Positions 9,262-18,538 of a stretch of DNA of 64,000 bases are shown here, one piece after another. Origin of the DNA: Prolixibacteraceae bacterium. Its GTDB lineage: Bacteria > Bacteroidota > Bacteroidia > Bacteroidales > Prolixibacteraceae. The translations under genes were made by a program, and so were the position numbers. The notes under the pieces were generated by a model, which saw only the letters and a program-made list of their open reading frames with translations, was not told where the DNA came from and did not search any database. Each line of letters begins with the position of its first letter. The stretch's first letter is position 1. Location: NCBI GenBank assembly GCA_019459525.1, contig JAIBEY010000027.1, forward strand, positions 1 to 64,000, read 5' to 3'.

Positions 9262-10617
9262 ATGAATATTACCAGAGAAAATATCGACGAACTGAACGCG
9301 ATTATCACCGTGTTGGTTGAGAAAAATGATTACGAAGCTACTGTAAATGATGTTCTGAAAAATTATCGCAAAAAAGCGAATATGCCAGGATTTCGTCCGG
9401 GAATGGTTCCTGCTGGTTTGATCAAAAAAATGTATGGAAAGGCTGCTCTTGCTGAAGAAGTTAATAAAATCCTCTCAAAGAGTCTTACCGATTATATTCA
9501 TGCTGAGAAACTGAATGTATTGGGCGAACCACTTCCAAACGATGAAAAACAACCGGTAATTGATTGGGAAAACCAGACCGATTACAGTTTTGTGTTTGAT
9601 GTGGCTATGGCTCCTGAATTTGGAGTAAAACTCGATACTGAAACGACTATACCTTATTATAGCATTTCGGCCAGTGATGATATGGTTGAAAAACAACTGG
9701 ATGCTTATGCCGGTCGTTTAGGCGAAAATAAAGTGGTGGATGCTGTAGAAGAAAAAGATACTGTTCGTGGAAATTTCGTTCAACTGAACGAAGACGGTAG
9801 CGAACTGGAAGGTGGCGTTAAAGCTGAACAGGTTGTTATTGCTATCGACCTGATGAAAGACGAAGAAGTTAAAGCTTCTTTCATCGGTAAAAAAGCCGGG
9901 GATGTTGTTGTTTTCGATCCGGTTAAAGCTTACGAAAACAAACACGAAGTTGGGCACATGCTCAATATTTCTCACGAAGAAGCAGAAAATATTTCAGGAA
10001 ATTTCAGTTTTACTGTTGTGGAAGTGTTACGTTTCGAAAAAGCTGAATTGAACCAGGATTTATTCGGCAAAATTTATGGCGAAGATTCGGGAATTACCAC
10101 CGAAGAAGAGTTTAAAGCCAAAGTGAAAGCTGAGCTGGAAGAAAATTTTGTTTATTCAAGCAACTATAAATTTGCACTCGATAGCCGCGATTCATTGTTG
10201 AAAGCTATTCAGTTTGATTTGCCTGAGGCTTTCCTGAAACGCTGGATTCTGGCAACCAACGAAAAAATGACTCCGGAGCAAATAGAGGCTGATTTCGATA
10301 ACTTTATGGTTGACCTGAAATGGCAATTGATAAAGGATAAAATCGTTAAAGACAACTCGCTTCAAATTACGGAGGAAGATGTTCGCGCATTGGCAAAAGA
10401 TATGGCTTTGATGCAGTTTCGTCAGTATGGCTTAAATAATGTTGGCGAAGAGCACCTTGAAAATTATGCCAACCATATGCTGAAGAACGAAGAAGAGCGA
10501 CGCAAGATTGTTGCACGTAAACAGGAAGACCTGATTGTTGCCACTATAAAAGATAAAGTTACACTCGATATGCAGACGGTGAGCTACGATGAGTTTAACA
10601 AAATGCTTGAAAATTAA
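9262..10617 (+). CDS. tig: Trigger factor (ribosome-associated chaperone and prolyl isomerase)
   Basis: Binds the ribosomal exit tunnel and assists early folding. The N-terminal ribosome-binding domain carries the loop MPGFRPGMVPAGLIKKMYG, a variant of the GFRxGKVP signature. The middle FKBP-like region is weakly conserved and the C-terminal part is a long helical domain. The 451 residues are close to the family's normal size. As in many Bacteroidota, the PPIase region appears divergent. The tig-clpP-clpX order is common across bacteria and links folding with proteolysis. Confidence 0.93.
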   Translation: MNITRENIDELNAIITVLVEKNDYEATVNDVLKNYRKKANMPGFRPGMVPAGLIKKMYGKAALAEEVNKILSKSLTDYIHAEKLNVLGEPLPNDEKQPVIDWENQTDYSFVFDVAMAPEFGVKLDTETTIPYYSISASDDMVEKQLDAYAGRLGENKVVDAVEEKDTVRGNFVQLNEDGSELEGGVKAEQVVIAIDLMKDEEVKASFIGKKAGDVVVFDPVKAYENKHEVGHMLNISHEEAENISGNFSFTVVEVLRFEKAELNQDLFGKIYGEDSGITTEEEFKAKVKAELEENFVYSSNYKFALDSRDSLLKAIQFDLPEAFLKRWILATNEKMTPEQIEADFDNFMVDLKWQLIKDKIVKDNSLQITEEDVRALAKDMALMQFRQYGLNNVGEEHLENYANHMLKNEEERRKIVARKQEDLIVATIKDKVTLDMQTVSYDEFNKMLEN

Positions 10618-10621
10618 TTTT

Positions 10622-10658
10622 TTGGCTGTATAGCCAATAGCATATTTTCTTAACTTTG
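10622..10658 (+). promoter_or_regulatory. Hairpin and candidate clpP promoter box
   Basis: TTGGCT-GTAT-AGCCAA (10622-10637) forms a small hairpin just after tig, with only a weak T-run. TAACTTTG (10651-10658) matches the -7 box. The nearest upstream TTTG is 26 bases away, longer than ideal, so the promoter call is tentative. Confidence 0.35.
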
Positions 10659-10736
10659 TGAAAATCTGATTTAGCCATTCCCGAATGGGCTTAATCAGCT
10701 TTTTGCAAAGTTTTTTTTTAACAGGAGACCATAATT

Positions 10737-11411
10737 ATGAACGACGGAAGAGAATTTAATAAATATGCAACTAAGCATCTGGGCATCAGTAGCCTTAATT
10801 TAAATCGTTTTGATTCCATTTTTACCAATAGTCTTACCCCCTATATCATTGAAGAACGTCAGTTGAACGTAGCTTCAATGGATGTGTTTTCCCGACTGAT
10901 GATGGACCGTATCATTTTTCTGGGTACACCAATTGACGACTATATTGCCAATATTGTACAGGCACAGTTGCTTTTCCTCGAATCAGCCGATCCGAGCAAG
11001 GATATTCAGATTTATTTCAATACACCCGGAGGCTCGGTACATGCAGGTTTGGGAATCTACGACACCATGCAGTATATTTCTTCGCATGTGGCTACGATTT
11101 GTACCGGAATGGCTGCTTCGATGGGAGCCGTTTTGCTTACTGCCGGAGAAAAAGGGAAACGCTCGGCTTTAAAGCATTCGCGTGTGATGATTCATCAACC
11201 AATGGGGGGCGCCTCAGGTCAGGCATCTGATATTGAGATTACGGCCCGCGAAATCATCAAGCTGAAAAAGGAATTGTATGATATCATTGCCTACCACAGT
11301 GGAAATACGTTTGAACAGGTAGAAAAAGATAGCGACCGTGATTACTGGATGACCTCGACAGAGGCTAAAGAGTATGGCATGATCGATGAAGTTTTGATCA
11401 GACATAAATAA
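10737..11411 (+). CDS. clpP: ATP-dependent Clp protease proteolytic subunit ClpP
   Basis: Serine protease that forms the barrel of ClpXP. The catalytic Ser lies in GMAASMGAVLL and the His in MIHQPMGG. The family motif FNTPGGSVHAGLGIYDTMQ is intact. Its 224 residues include an N-terminal stretch of about 25 residues ahead of the conserved core. A Shine-Dalgarno-like AGGAG (10723-10727) lies 9 bases before the ATG. clpX follows within 20 bases, so the two form one unit. Confidence 0.96.
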   Translation: MNDGREFNKYATKHLGISSLNLNRFDSIFTNSLTPYIIEERQLNVASMDVFSRLMMDRIIFLGTPIDDYIANIVQAQLLFLESADPSKDIQIYFNTPGGSVHAGLGIYDTMQYISSHVATICTGMAASMGAVLLTAGEKGKRSALKHSRVMIHQPMGGASGQASDIEITAREIIKLKKELYDIIAYHSGNTFEQVEKDSDRDYWMTSTEAKEYGMIDEVLIRHK

Positions 11412-11427
11412 TTGATACATCTTGAAA

Positions 11428-12648
11428 ATGAAAATGGATAAATGTTCCTTTTGCGGGCGCGAGAAAAAAGAAGTCAACTTGCTGATTGCCGGCATGGAAG
11501 GACATATTTGTGATAATTGTGTGGAGCAGGCCCATGCCATTGTCGAGGAGGAATTCAGAAAAGACGAAACCTTTGATACCAAGGGTCTCAAACTGATGAA
11601 ACCCAAGGAGATTAAAAGTTTTCTCGATCAGTATGTGATTGGTCAGGATCAGGCAAAAAAAATCCTTTCGGTTGCGGTTTACAACCATTACAAAAGATTG
11701 AATCAGCCTGTTTCGAATGACGAAACCGAGATTGAAAAATCAAACATCATCATGGTTGGCGAAACCGGAACCGGCAAAACATTACTGGCACGGACCATTG
11801 CCAAAATGTTACATGTTCCGTTTACTATTGTTGATGCCACTGTTTTAACCGAAGCCGGTTACGTGGGTGAAGATATTGAAAGCTTACTGACCCGCCTGCT
11901 TCAGGTGGCCGATTACAATGTGGAAGCTGCTGAACGCGGAATTGTGTTTATCGACGAAATTGATAAAATAGCCCGCAAAGGTGATAATCCTTCCATCACC
12001 CGCGATGTTTCCGGTGAAGGTGTTCAGCAGGGATTGTTGAAACTGCTGGAAGGTGCTATTGTAAATGTACCTCCGCAAGGCGGAAGAAAACATCCGGAGC
12101 AAAAAATGATTGCCGTAAATACTAAAAATATTCTGTTTGTTTGCGGTGGCGCTTTCGATGGAATTGAAAAGAAGATTGCCCAGCGTTTAAATACCAAGAT
12201 TGTGGGTTACGGTGCCCAGAAACAAGCCGATCACCTGGATCGCGACAACATGTTGCAATACATTTCACCTCAGGATTTAAAATCGTTCGGGCTTATTCCT
12301 GAAATTATTGGCCGTATTCCGGTTCTGACTTACCTCGAACCGCTCGACAGGAAAGCTTTGCGCAGCATTCTGACAGAACCTCGTAATTCGTTGATCAAAC
12401 AGTACGTTAAATTGTTTCAGCTCGACGATATTGAATTGAGTTTTGATGAAGATGCGCTCGAATTTATTGTCGATAAAGCCATCGAATTTAAACTTGGCGC
12501 ACGTGGCCTTCGTTCGATATGCGAAAACATCATGGTAGATGCCATGTTCGATACTCCTTCGGATAACGTAAGCCAGATGAAGATCAGCCTGCCCTATGCG
12601 CAGGAAAAAATTGACGGAGCCAGTTCTGTCCGCCTGAAAGCAAGCTAA
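11428..12648 (+). CDS. clpX: ATP-dependent Clp protease ATPase subunit ClpX
   Basis: AAA+ unfoldase that feeds substrates into ClpP. It has an N-terminal zinc-binding domain (CSFCGRE...CDNC), Walker A GETGTGKT, the GYVG pore loop (EAGYVGED), Walker [10 protein letters not shown] and sensor-2 GARGLRS. Possible starts are ATG 11428 and ATG 11434, after a TTG at 11422; I chose 11428. Its 406 residues are typical. It begins 16 bases after clpP. Confidence 0.95.
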   Translation: MKMDKCSFCGREKKEVNLLIAGMEGHICDNCVEQAHAIVEEEFRKDETFDTKGLKLMKPKEIKSFLDQYVIGQDQAKKILSVAVYNHYKRLNQPVSNDETEIEKSNIIMVGETGTGKTLLARTIAKMLHVPFTIVDATVLTEAGYVGEDIESLLTRLLQVADYNVEAAERGIVFIDEIDKIARKGDNPSITRDVSGEGVQQGLLKLLEGAIVNVPPQGGRKHPEQKMIAVNTKNILFVCGGAFDGIEKKIAQRLNTKIVGYGAQKQADHLDRDNMLQYISPQDLKSFGLIPEIIGRIPVLTYLEPLDRKALRSILTEPRNSLIKQYVKLFQLDDIELSFDEDALEFIVDKAIEFKLGARGLRSICENIMVDAMFDTPSDNVSQMKISLPYAQEKIDGASSVRLKAS

Positions 12649-12674
12649 TCCGGAATAGATAAAATATGAGAGTC

Positions 12675-12707
12675 GATGCAGTCAATAAATGGCTGCATCT
12701 TTTTTTA
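12675..12707 (+). terminator. Terminator after clpX
   Basis: GATGCAG (12675-12681) pairs with CTGCATC (12693-12699) and a run of eight Ts follows. This is a clear intrinsic terminator 27 bases after the clpX stop. Confidence 0.8.
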
Positions 12708-12727
12708 CTTTGAATAATTAAGAAACA

Positions 12728-12964
12728 ATGGATGAGTTACCATTTTTAAAGGGCGATTTTGTCCGCATCGACGGTATTAATGCCGTGGTGGTTGCCAATG
12801 AGGAGGATGAAAATATTCCTCACGATCATATTGCCGTATTTTTTGGTTCCGAACTGGCCAAACGCGAGTCGGAGGGAGGAGAAGGCAATGGCAATCCGGT
12901 AGTATGGATTGTTCCGATTGACGTGTGCGAAGATGGATTGGAACCAGAATATCGGGAGGAATAA
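12728..12964 (+). CDS. Small acidic hypothetical protein
   Basis: A 78-residue acidic protein (MDELPFLKGDFVRIDGINAVVV...) with no signal peptide or membrane segment. Its KGDFVRIDG...AVV start resembles a small beta-barrel (SH3/OB-like) fold, but that is only an impression. It is separated from clpX by a terminator and ends 10 bases from the convergent rmuC. I do not recognise the family. Confidence 0.65.
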   Translation: MDELPFLKGDFVRIDGINAVVVANEEDENIPHDHIAVFFGSELAKRESEGGEGNGNPVVWIVPIDVCEDGLEPEYREE

Positions 12965-12974
12965 AAATTGATTA

Positions 12975-14321
12975 TTATTCTGTAATTTTTTCAGGCGGCA
13001 GTTCTTTCGAGGTTTTCGCCCCCAGTTTTCGGATGTTTTCTGCCCTTCTTACCAGATTGCCGCTTCCCTGATACAATTTGTTGGTGGCCTGGTCGTAGGT
13101 TTTTCGGGTGTTTTCCAGACTTTTTCCGATCGATTCCATATCGTCGATAAATGCCACGAACTTATCGTAGAGCGCTCCGCTTTGACGGGCGATTTCCAGT
13201 GCATTCCGGGTCTGATTTTCTTGTTGCCAGATGGAGGAAATGGTGCGTAAGGTTGCTAACAACGTTGATGGGCTTACAATCACTACTTTGTTGTCCCAGG
13301 CATACGAAAACAATTCCTGATCTTCCTGAACAGCAATGCTGAACGACGATTCGATGGGGATAAACAGCAACACGAAATCGGGGCTGTTGAATCCTTGCGA
13401 ATTTTGATAGTGCTTATCGCTAAGTGTTTTAATGTGGTTTCTGACGCTCTGCAGGTGTTCTCTTATAAAACTTATCCGGTCTTTTTCGTTGTCCGAATTT
13501 ACCAGACGTTCGTAGGCAACCAGCGAGACTTTCGAATCGACCACCAGGTGTTTTTGATCGGGTAAATGAATAACTACGTCGGGCTGAAAACGCTGACCAT
13601 TCTCCGAAAGGACACTTTCTTGTTTGCGGTATTCGCGGCCTTCTGTCAGCCCCGACCTTTCCAGTATTCGTTCAAGTATCATTTCGCCCCAGTTGCCTTG
13701 TTTTTTTACGTCACCCTTCAGCGCACGGGTCAGGTTATTGGCTTCGTCGCTTATTTTCAGATTTAAATCGTGCAGTTTTTTCAACTCAGCTTTCAGGTCG
13801 GTTTGGTCTTTCAGCCCTTTTTCGTAAGTATCTTCCACTTTCTTTTCGAATACCTGAATCTTTTCTTTCAGCGGAGAAAGTAATTCGGTAATACTCTTTT
13901 GATGGGCTACAGAAAATTCTTCGGTATTTTGCTTCAGTATTTTGGTGGCAATATGCTCGAATTCGGTGGTGAATTTCTGCTGAAGTTTCTCCATTTCGGC
14001 TTTTTGTGATTCCAGTTTTTCCTGAAGATTGCTAAAATCTGCCTCGGCACGGGCGTGCTGCTGACTTTGAATCCCATTTTCAGTACGAAGTTGTTGAACC
14101 ATCAGAAGTAATTCTTCCCTTTCTTTTTGCAGGGATTGGTTGCGGTCTTCGAACAACAATTTCCCCTTTTCAAGCTCAAACTTTTGCTGAAAAAACAGTT
14201 GTTCGCTGGCCTGTATTTTTTGCTCAAAATCAGATTGTTGTTTCTGTTTGCCCGATTTCATGATCAGGAATGATAAGATAAATCCGAGGCAAAGGCCTGC
14301 TAAAAGAAATACGATTTCCAT
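12975..14321 (-). CDS. rmuC: DNA recombination protein RmuC
   Basis: RmuC-family proteins limit recombination at inverted repeats. The protein has one N-terminal membrane anchor (MEIVFLLAGLCLGFILSFLI), a coiled-coil from roughly residues 30-190 rich in Gln, Glu and Lys, and then the RmuC core, a PD-(D/E)XK-like domain with QGNWGEMILERILERSGL and RFQPDVVIHLPDQKHLVVDSK. The frame opens nine codons upstream, but the ATG at 14321 puts the anchor at the N-terminus. Length is about 448 residues. No terminator is visible in the short gap to the convergent small gene. Confidence 0.93.
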   Translation of the reverse strand: MEIVFLLAGLCLGFILSFLIMKSGKQKQQSDFEQKIQASEQLFFQQKFELEKGKLLFEDRNQSLQKEREELLLMVQQLRTENGIQSQQHARAEADFSNLQEKLESQKAEMEKLQQKFTTEFEHIATKILKQNTEEFSVAHQKSITELLSPLKEKIQVFEKKVEDTYEKGLKDQTDLKAELKKLHDLNLKISDEANNLTRALKGDVKKQGNWGEMILERILERSGLTEGREYRKQESVLSENGQRFQPDVVIHLPDQKHLVVDSKVSLVAYERLVNSDNEKDRISFIREHLQSVRNHIKTLSDKHYQNSQGFNSPDFVLLFIPIESSFSIAVQEDQELFSYAWDNKVVIVSPSTLLATLRTISSIWQQENQTRNALEIARQSGALYDKFVAFIDDMESIGKSLENTRKTYDQATNKLYQGSGNLVRRAENIRKLGAKTSKELPPEKITE

Positions 14322-14355
14322 ACTTGTAATTTTGAATAAAAATACCAAATTAATT

Positions 14356-14416
14356 CACCATAGATTACTCAGATAAACACAGATTTGCAATCTTTGTGTC
14401 TTAGAGACTTTGTGGC
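14356..14416. repeat. Dispersed palindromic repeat (CCATAGATT / CTTTGTG type)
   Basis: It starts CACCATAGATTACTC, runs through AAACACAGATT, and ends CTTTGTGTCTTAGAGACTTTGTGG. It belongs with the intergenic elements at 27478-27555 and 32952-33006, which share the ACAGATT and CTTTGTGTCTT words. Confidence 0.5.
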
Positions 14417-14467
14417 AAAAAGAATTAAACGAATGGTTACTTTGCGTTATCAAAATCAGAAATTAAC

Positions 14468-15130
14468 ATGGACGTAAAAATAGAAGAAAGCTGGAAGAGG
14501 CAGCTTCATGGAGAATTTGAAAAGCCCTATTTTCAGGAGCTGACTCAATTTGTGCGCACAGAATATATGAGCCAGCCAATTTATCCACCTGCCAAGCTCA
14601 TTTTTAATGCTTTCGATCAATGCCCGTTCGATCGGGTTAAAGTGGTTATTTTGGGGCAGGATCCTTATCATGGACCTGGTCAGGCTCATGGCCTGTGCTT
14701 TTCGGTAAACGATGGAGTGGATTTTCCACCGAGTTTACGAAATATTTTTAAAGAAATTCAGTCGGATATTGGTTCGCCGATACCAACTAGCGGGAATCTG
14801 GAAAGGTGGGCCAAACAAGGAGTGTTACTGCTCAATGCAACTTTAACTGTACGGGCGCATCAGGCGGGCTCGCATCAGAAAAGGGGCTGGGAGCAATTTA
14901 CTGATGCGGTCATCCACCTGGTGGCTGATCGTCTGGAGCATGTGGTTTTTATTCTTTGGGGAAATTATGCCATTAGCAAAGGCGAATTTATCGACACCCG
15001 AAAACATTTGGTGCTGAAATCCGTTCATCCGTCGCCACTCTCGGCAAGCCGGGGTTTTTTCGGAAATCAGCAGTTTTCTACTGCCAACAAGTATCTCATG
15101 GAGTGGGGGAAAGAACCAGTGAAATGGTAA
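14468..15130 (+). CDS. ung: Uracil-DNA glycosylase
   Basis: Removes uracil from DNA, the first step of base excision repair. The catalytic motif GQDPYHGPGQAHGLCFS (Asp water-activating loop) and the leucine-loop motif HPSPLSASRGFFGNQQFS are both intact. LILWGNYA is represented by FILWGNYA. The length of 220 residues is normal for family 1. TTACTTTG at 14437 is a near-match to a -7 box. Confidence 0.97.
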   Translation: MDVKIEESWKRQLHGEFEKPYFQELTQFVRTEYMSQPIYPPAKLIFNAFDQCPFDRVKVVILGQDPYHGPGQAHGLCFSVNDGVDFPPSLRNIFKEIQSDIGSPIPTSGNLERWAKQGVLLLNATLTVRAHQAGSHQKRGWEQFTDAVIHLVADRLEHVVFILWGNYAISKGEFIDTRKHLVLKSVHPSPLSASRGFFGNQQFSTANKYLMEWGKEPVKW

Positions 15131-15169
15131 CTGGTTTCCATTCAATGCCAATATCGGGATATAATAAAA

Positions 15170-15215
15170 CAGCAGATCCGATGAACTGAAAAGTCATCGG
15201 ATCTGCTGGTATTTT
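15170..15215. terminator. Strong bidirectional terminator between ung and the FabH-like gene
   Basis: A perfect 15-bp stem (15170-15184 with 15194-15208, arm starting CAGCAGATCC) closes a 9-base loop. GTATTTTT follows it and AATAAAA precedes it, so it can serve both convergent genes. Confidence 0.85.
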
Positions 15216-15239
15216 TATAGCTAGAGCTTTAAACAGCTT

Positions 15240-16325
15240 CTACCATTTATAGATAATCGAATTGATGTTCATCCCGGCGCCTACCGAGCAAAGGATAATG
15301 TAATCACCGTCGTTAATTTCCTGTCCTTCCATTTTTCCTTTCAGGATTAAATCGAGCAAGGTTGGAACCGTTGCTGTTGATGAATTCCCGAGTTTTTCGA
15401 TACTCATAGGCATAATTCCTTCGGGTATGTTGTTTTTCTGATGGTACAATTTGAACACATTTTTCAGGATGGCTTCGTCCATTTTTTCGTTGGCCTGATG
15501 GATCAGTACTTTTTTAATGTCGCTCAGTTGCAGCCCGGCTTTTTCAATGCTGTCTTTTACCACTCCCGGAACATACGACAGCGCATAGACATACAATTTA
15601 TGCCCTTGCATTTTAATAAACTGGTCGTTTCCTTCAAATTCAGGATTGAACGATTTCCCGTTGGTCAGTAAATTCCAGTAGTTAACCGAGTCCGAACGGC
15701 TCGAATGAGACAGGATTCCGGTAGGTTCATCACTTTCAACGGCTTCCACGATAGTTGCCCCGGCGCCATCGGCATAAATCATGGTGTCGCGGTCGTGCGG
15801 GTCTGAAATGCGCGAAAGAACATCGGAACCCACAACAACTCCCCGTTTGGCTATTCCGCTGCGGATGTAGGCATCAGCAGTAATCATACCCTGTGTCCAG
15901 CCCGGACAACCCGAAATGATGTCGTGACAGAAACACTCCGGATTTTTAATGTCCAGTTTGGCCTTTACCCGGTTGGCAAGGCTGGGCAGGATATCGACAC
16001 GGGTAGATACCAGGTCAACATCACCGAAGTTGTGTGCGATAATAATGAAATCGAGTGTTTCAGGATCAAGATTGGCCGATTCCAGGGCTTCTTTGATCGC
16101 AAACGCAGCCATGTCGGAATTGTGCAGCTCATCGCTAATCCACCGGCGTTCGCTAATATTGGTTATCTCTTTAAATTTCCGGATAATCTCTTCGTTGGTT
16201 TTCTCAAATGGTTCTTTCGAGCAATGATCATAAAAAGTGTACGTATTGAAATAATCATTGCCGATAGCGCGTGAAGGAAGGTAACTTCCTGTTCCCACAA
16301 TTTTAGTATAAACCCGTTTTGTCAT
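15240..16325 (-). CDS. 3-oxoacyl-ACP synthase III-like (FabH/thiolase superfamily)
   Basis: A decarboxylating condensing enzyme of the FabH type. The catalytic triad is visible: Cys in ISGCPGWTQG, His in LIHQANEKMD and Asn in LGNSSTATVP. The glycine-rich end (SVGAGMNINSIIYKW) is also typical. The 361 residues are somewhat longer than housekeeping FabH (about 320-335), mainly from an N-terminal insertion (NDYFNTYTFYDHC...), so it may serve a special lipid rather than primary fatty-acid initiation. It lies 10 bases downstream of lpxH and is probably co-transcribed, which suggests an envelope-lipid role. Confidence 0.85.
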   Translation of the reverse strand: MTKRVYTKIVGTGSYLPSRAIGNDYFNTYTFYDHCSKEPFEKTNEEIIRKFKEITNISERRWISDELHNSDMAAFAIKEALESANLDPETLDFIIIAHNFGDVDLVSTRVDILPSLANRVKAKLDIKNPECFCHDIISGCPGWTQGMITADAYIRSGIAKRGVVVGSDVLSRISDPHDRDTMIYADGAGATIVEAVESDEPTGILSHSSRSDSVNYWNLLTNGKSFNPEFEGNDQFIKMQGHKLYVYALSYVPGVVKDSIEKAGLQLSDIKKVLIHQANEKMDEAILKNVFKLYHQKNNIPEGIMPMSIEKLGNSSTATVPTLLDLILKGKMEGQEINDGDYIILCSVGAGMNINSIIYKW

Positions 16326-16335
16326 AATTCTATTT

Positions 16336-17109
16336 TCAGTGACCTCTGGGGCCTTGATAATTATATTGTTTCAATTGAAATTCGTTTCCGTCAAAGACCC
16401 CAAAGGAGAAATACTGAATCCAGTCGCCCAGGTTAATGTAGCGGCTATTTTCTCCAATCGGTCTGTCAATCATTACATGCCGGTGTCCGAAGATAAAATA
16501 ATCAACTTTTTCCTGTTTCAGGATTGACTCTGCAAAAATAAACATTCCTTCGTTGGTTGTGCCTTTAAAATCTTCGCCGGTAACACCTTTTGATATACGC
16601 GAATGTTTTGACCACCGGTGCCCGAAAGAAAGTGAAAAGTTGGGATGAATCCGTGCAAACATCCATTGCAACGTTTTGCTCGTAAACATTTTCTTCAGGA
16701 ATAGGTAGCCTTTATCTGTGGCATCAAGTCCATCGCCATGCGCCAGATAAAATCGTTTTCCCGAAATTTCTGTCCTGAATTCGTTGCGGTGGAGAGTCAT
16801 TCCGAGTTCGTTGGGCAAATAGTCGAAAACCCAAACGTCGTGGTTCCCGGTAAAGAAATGAACTTCGATGCCTGAGTCGGCCAGTTCGGCAATTTTTCCT
16901 AAGGTACGTGTAAACCCACGTGGAACAACGGTTTTGTATTCGAACCAAAAATCGAAAATGTCGCCCATCAGAAAAAGGTGCGAAGCATCTTCTTTAATTT
17001 CATTTAACCAGCCAACGAAAGCGAGCTCTCGTTCCCTGTTGTTCTTCAGAGCCGGAGCTCCCAGGTGAATGTCGGATATAAAATATGCTTTTTTGTCTTG
17101 ATTTTTCAA
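16336..17109 (-). CDS. lpxH: UDP-2,3-diacylglucosamine diphosphatase LpxH
   Basis: Calcineurin-like phosphoesterase that cleaves UDP-2,3-diacylglucosamine to lipid X in lipid A synthesis. All five metal motifs are visible: SDIHLG, GDIFDFW, GNHDVW, AHGDGLD and FGHRH. There are 257 residues. No in-frame ATG precedes the SDIHLG motif, and a nearby ATG at 17114 is out of frame, so TTG at 17109 is the likely start. The FabH-like gene follows after 10 bases. Confidence 0.92.
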   Translation of the reverse strand: MKNQDKKAYFISDIHLGAPALKNNRERELAFVGWLNEIKEDASHLFLMGDIFDFWFEYKTVVPRGFTRTLGKIAELADSGIEVHFFTGNHDVWVFDYLPNELGMTLHRNEFRTEISGKRFYLAHGDGLDATDKGYLFLKKMFTSKTLQWMFARIHPNFSLSFGHRWSKHSRISKGVTGEDFKGTTNEGMFIFAESILKQEKVDYFIFGHRHVMIDRPIGENSRYINLGDWIQYFSFGVFDGNEFQLKQYNYQGPRGH

Positions 17110-17222
17110 AACATGGAAAAGATTGATTCAAAAATATGCACGCAAATATAACGGTTAATAATTAAGAGCCAAAGTGCAGGCTGGCGAATGGCTGCCCTGT
17201 TCATATTCGCTTAAGAAATGGG

Positions 17223-18377
17223 CTATTTGATCAATTTTCCGACTGCCTGATCCAGTTGCGGGCCTGCAAGGTTTCGTGCCACAATACGCCTTTCCCCGTC
17301 GAGAATATAATTGGCGGGTACAGCTTGTATGTTGTAGTTATTCAAGGCAGTAACGCTTCCTTTCATGTCGCCTACGTTAATCCAGTTTAACTTATCCTGC
17401 TCAATAGCGGCCAGCCATGCACTACGATCGGTGTCAACACTTACCTGGTAGATTTCAAGCCCTCTCGATTTGTATTTGTTATAAAGTTCGACCAGTGCTT
17501 CGTTCTGGATGCGCGAGTTACGATCGGCTGCCGACCAGAATTGAATCAGGATTAATTTGCTTTTTATTGACGAAAGCGACACCTCGCGGCCATGGTTATC
17601 GGGAAGGATTATGTCGGGCGAATTTGCTCCGTTTTCGGCAATAAATTCCTGAAGTTTGCTGTTTCTTTGCTCGGCCATCAATCGTTGAGTATTGGCGTAT
17701 AGTGCTTTAACGTGTTCCGATTTTGGAAATATGGAATGTAACGCTGACGCACCGACTTTTAGGGACTGTAAATCCTGCACGACGTAATGCGAATCGTCAA
17801 ATTTTTGGTACAAAGCCAGTACCGACGACAACGAAAACGGGTGTTTCTGAACAAACTCAGTTGAATATTTAATCTGGTTTTGCTTGATGGTGGCTAATTC
17901 CTGATCCCATTTAAGTTTATAACTGTCGTAATCTTCCCTTCCGCGGAAGGCATTAATCTGACTGTTGATGGAGTCTAATTTATGCTTGGTGGCAGTGAGC
18001 CTGGTGTTTAGTTCCTGAACCAGCAACGACCCCGGAGATCCTTCTACGATGTAGTCGCGCGCGAAATTGGCAGCATCGCCATACACCGTAATCTTTTCGG
18101 TAGTATCGACCAGCAACGTAATGAAATTCTTTTGATTCATCCGAAGAAGGTAGAAGTTCGGATAACCAATCTTTCCTTTGAATTTAAAAGAACCGTCTTT
18201 CCCCAATTTTACAGAATCGACCGGTACGTTCGACGATACTTTTAATTCATCCAGATAAAGGTATTTTTCTTCAGCATTGGTGATTTTTCCGCTGATTACA
18301 AATTCATTAGGTTTTTTGCAGGCAAATGCTAATATAGACAGCGCTAGTACAATCGGGAATAATTTTTTCACAGTCAC
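17223..18377 (-). CDS. DUF4369/thioredoxin-fold lipoprotein lacking the CXXC redox pair
   Basis: The N-terminus has a lipobox-like end (SILAFAC). A DUF4369 beta domain follows (FVISGKITNAEEKYLYLDEL), then a helical middle, then a C-terminal TlpA/AhpC-type thioredoxin fold from about residue 255. The strand that normally carries FWASWCGPC reads FWSAADRNSR, so both active-site cysteines are gone, while the cis-Pro segment AVPANYILD is retained. The lipobox Cys is the only cysteine I see. The first codon is GTG (18377), with a second GTG two codons on. The protein is likely periplasmic and redox-inactive, perhaps a binding or scaffold protein. Confidence 0.8.
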   Translation of the reverse strand: MTVKKLFPIVLALSILAFACKKPNEFVISGKITNAEEKYLYLDELKVSSNVPVDSVKLGKDGSFKFKGKIGYPNFYLLRMNQKNFITLLVDTTEKITVYGDAANFARDYIVEGSPGSLLVQELNTRLTATKHKLDSINSQINAFRGREDYDSYKLKWDQELATIKQNQIKYSTEFVQKHPFSLSSVLALYQKFDDSHYVVQDLQSLKVGASALHSIFPKSEHVKALYANTQRLMAEQRNSKLQEFIAENGANSPDIILPDNHGREVSLSSIKSKLILIQFWSAADRNSRIQNEALVELYNKYKSRGLEIYQVSVDTDRSAWLAAIEQDKLNWINVGDMKGSVTALNNYNIQAVPANYILDGERRIVARNLAGPQLDQAVGKLIK

Positions 18378-18538
18378 AATTTTTATTGGTCAATAACGGG
18401 CATAAAAATAATAATTTCGCTTTCATAAATTGCTGGTAGGGTCAAGTTTTGAAACATACCAACCATTTGGTGTTTTTTTTGTAGTTACCGGCCCGATGAA
18501 ATAATTAATTTTGCAACAGAATTCAAACGCTGACAGAG

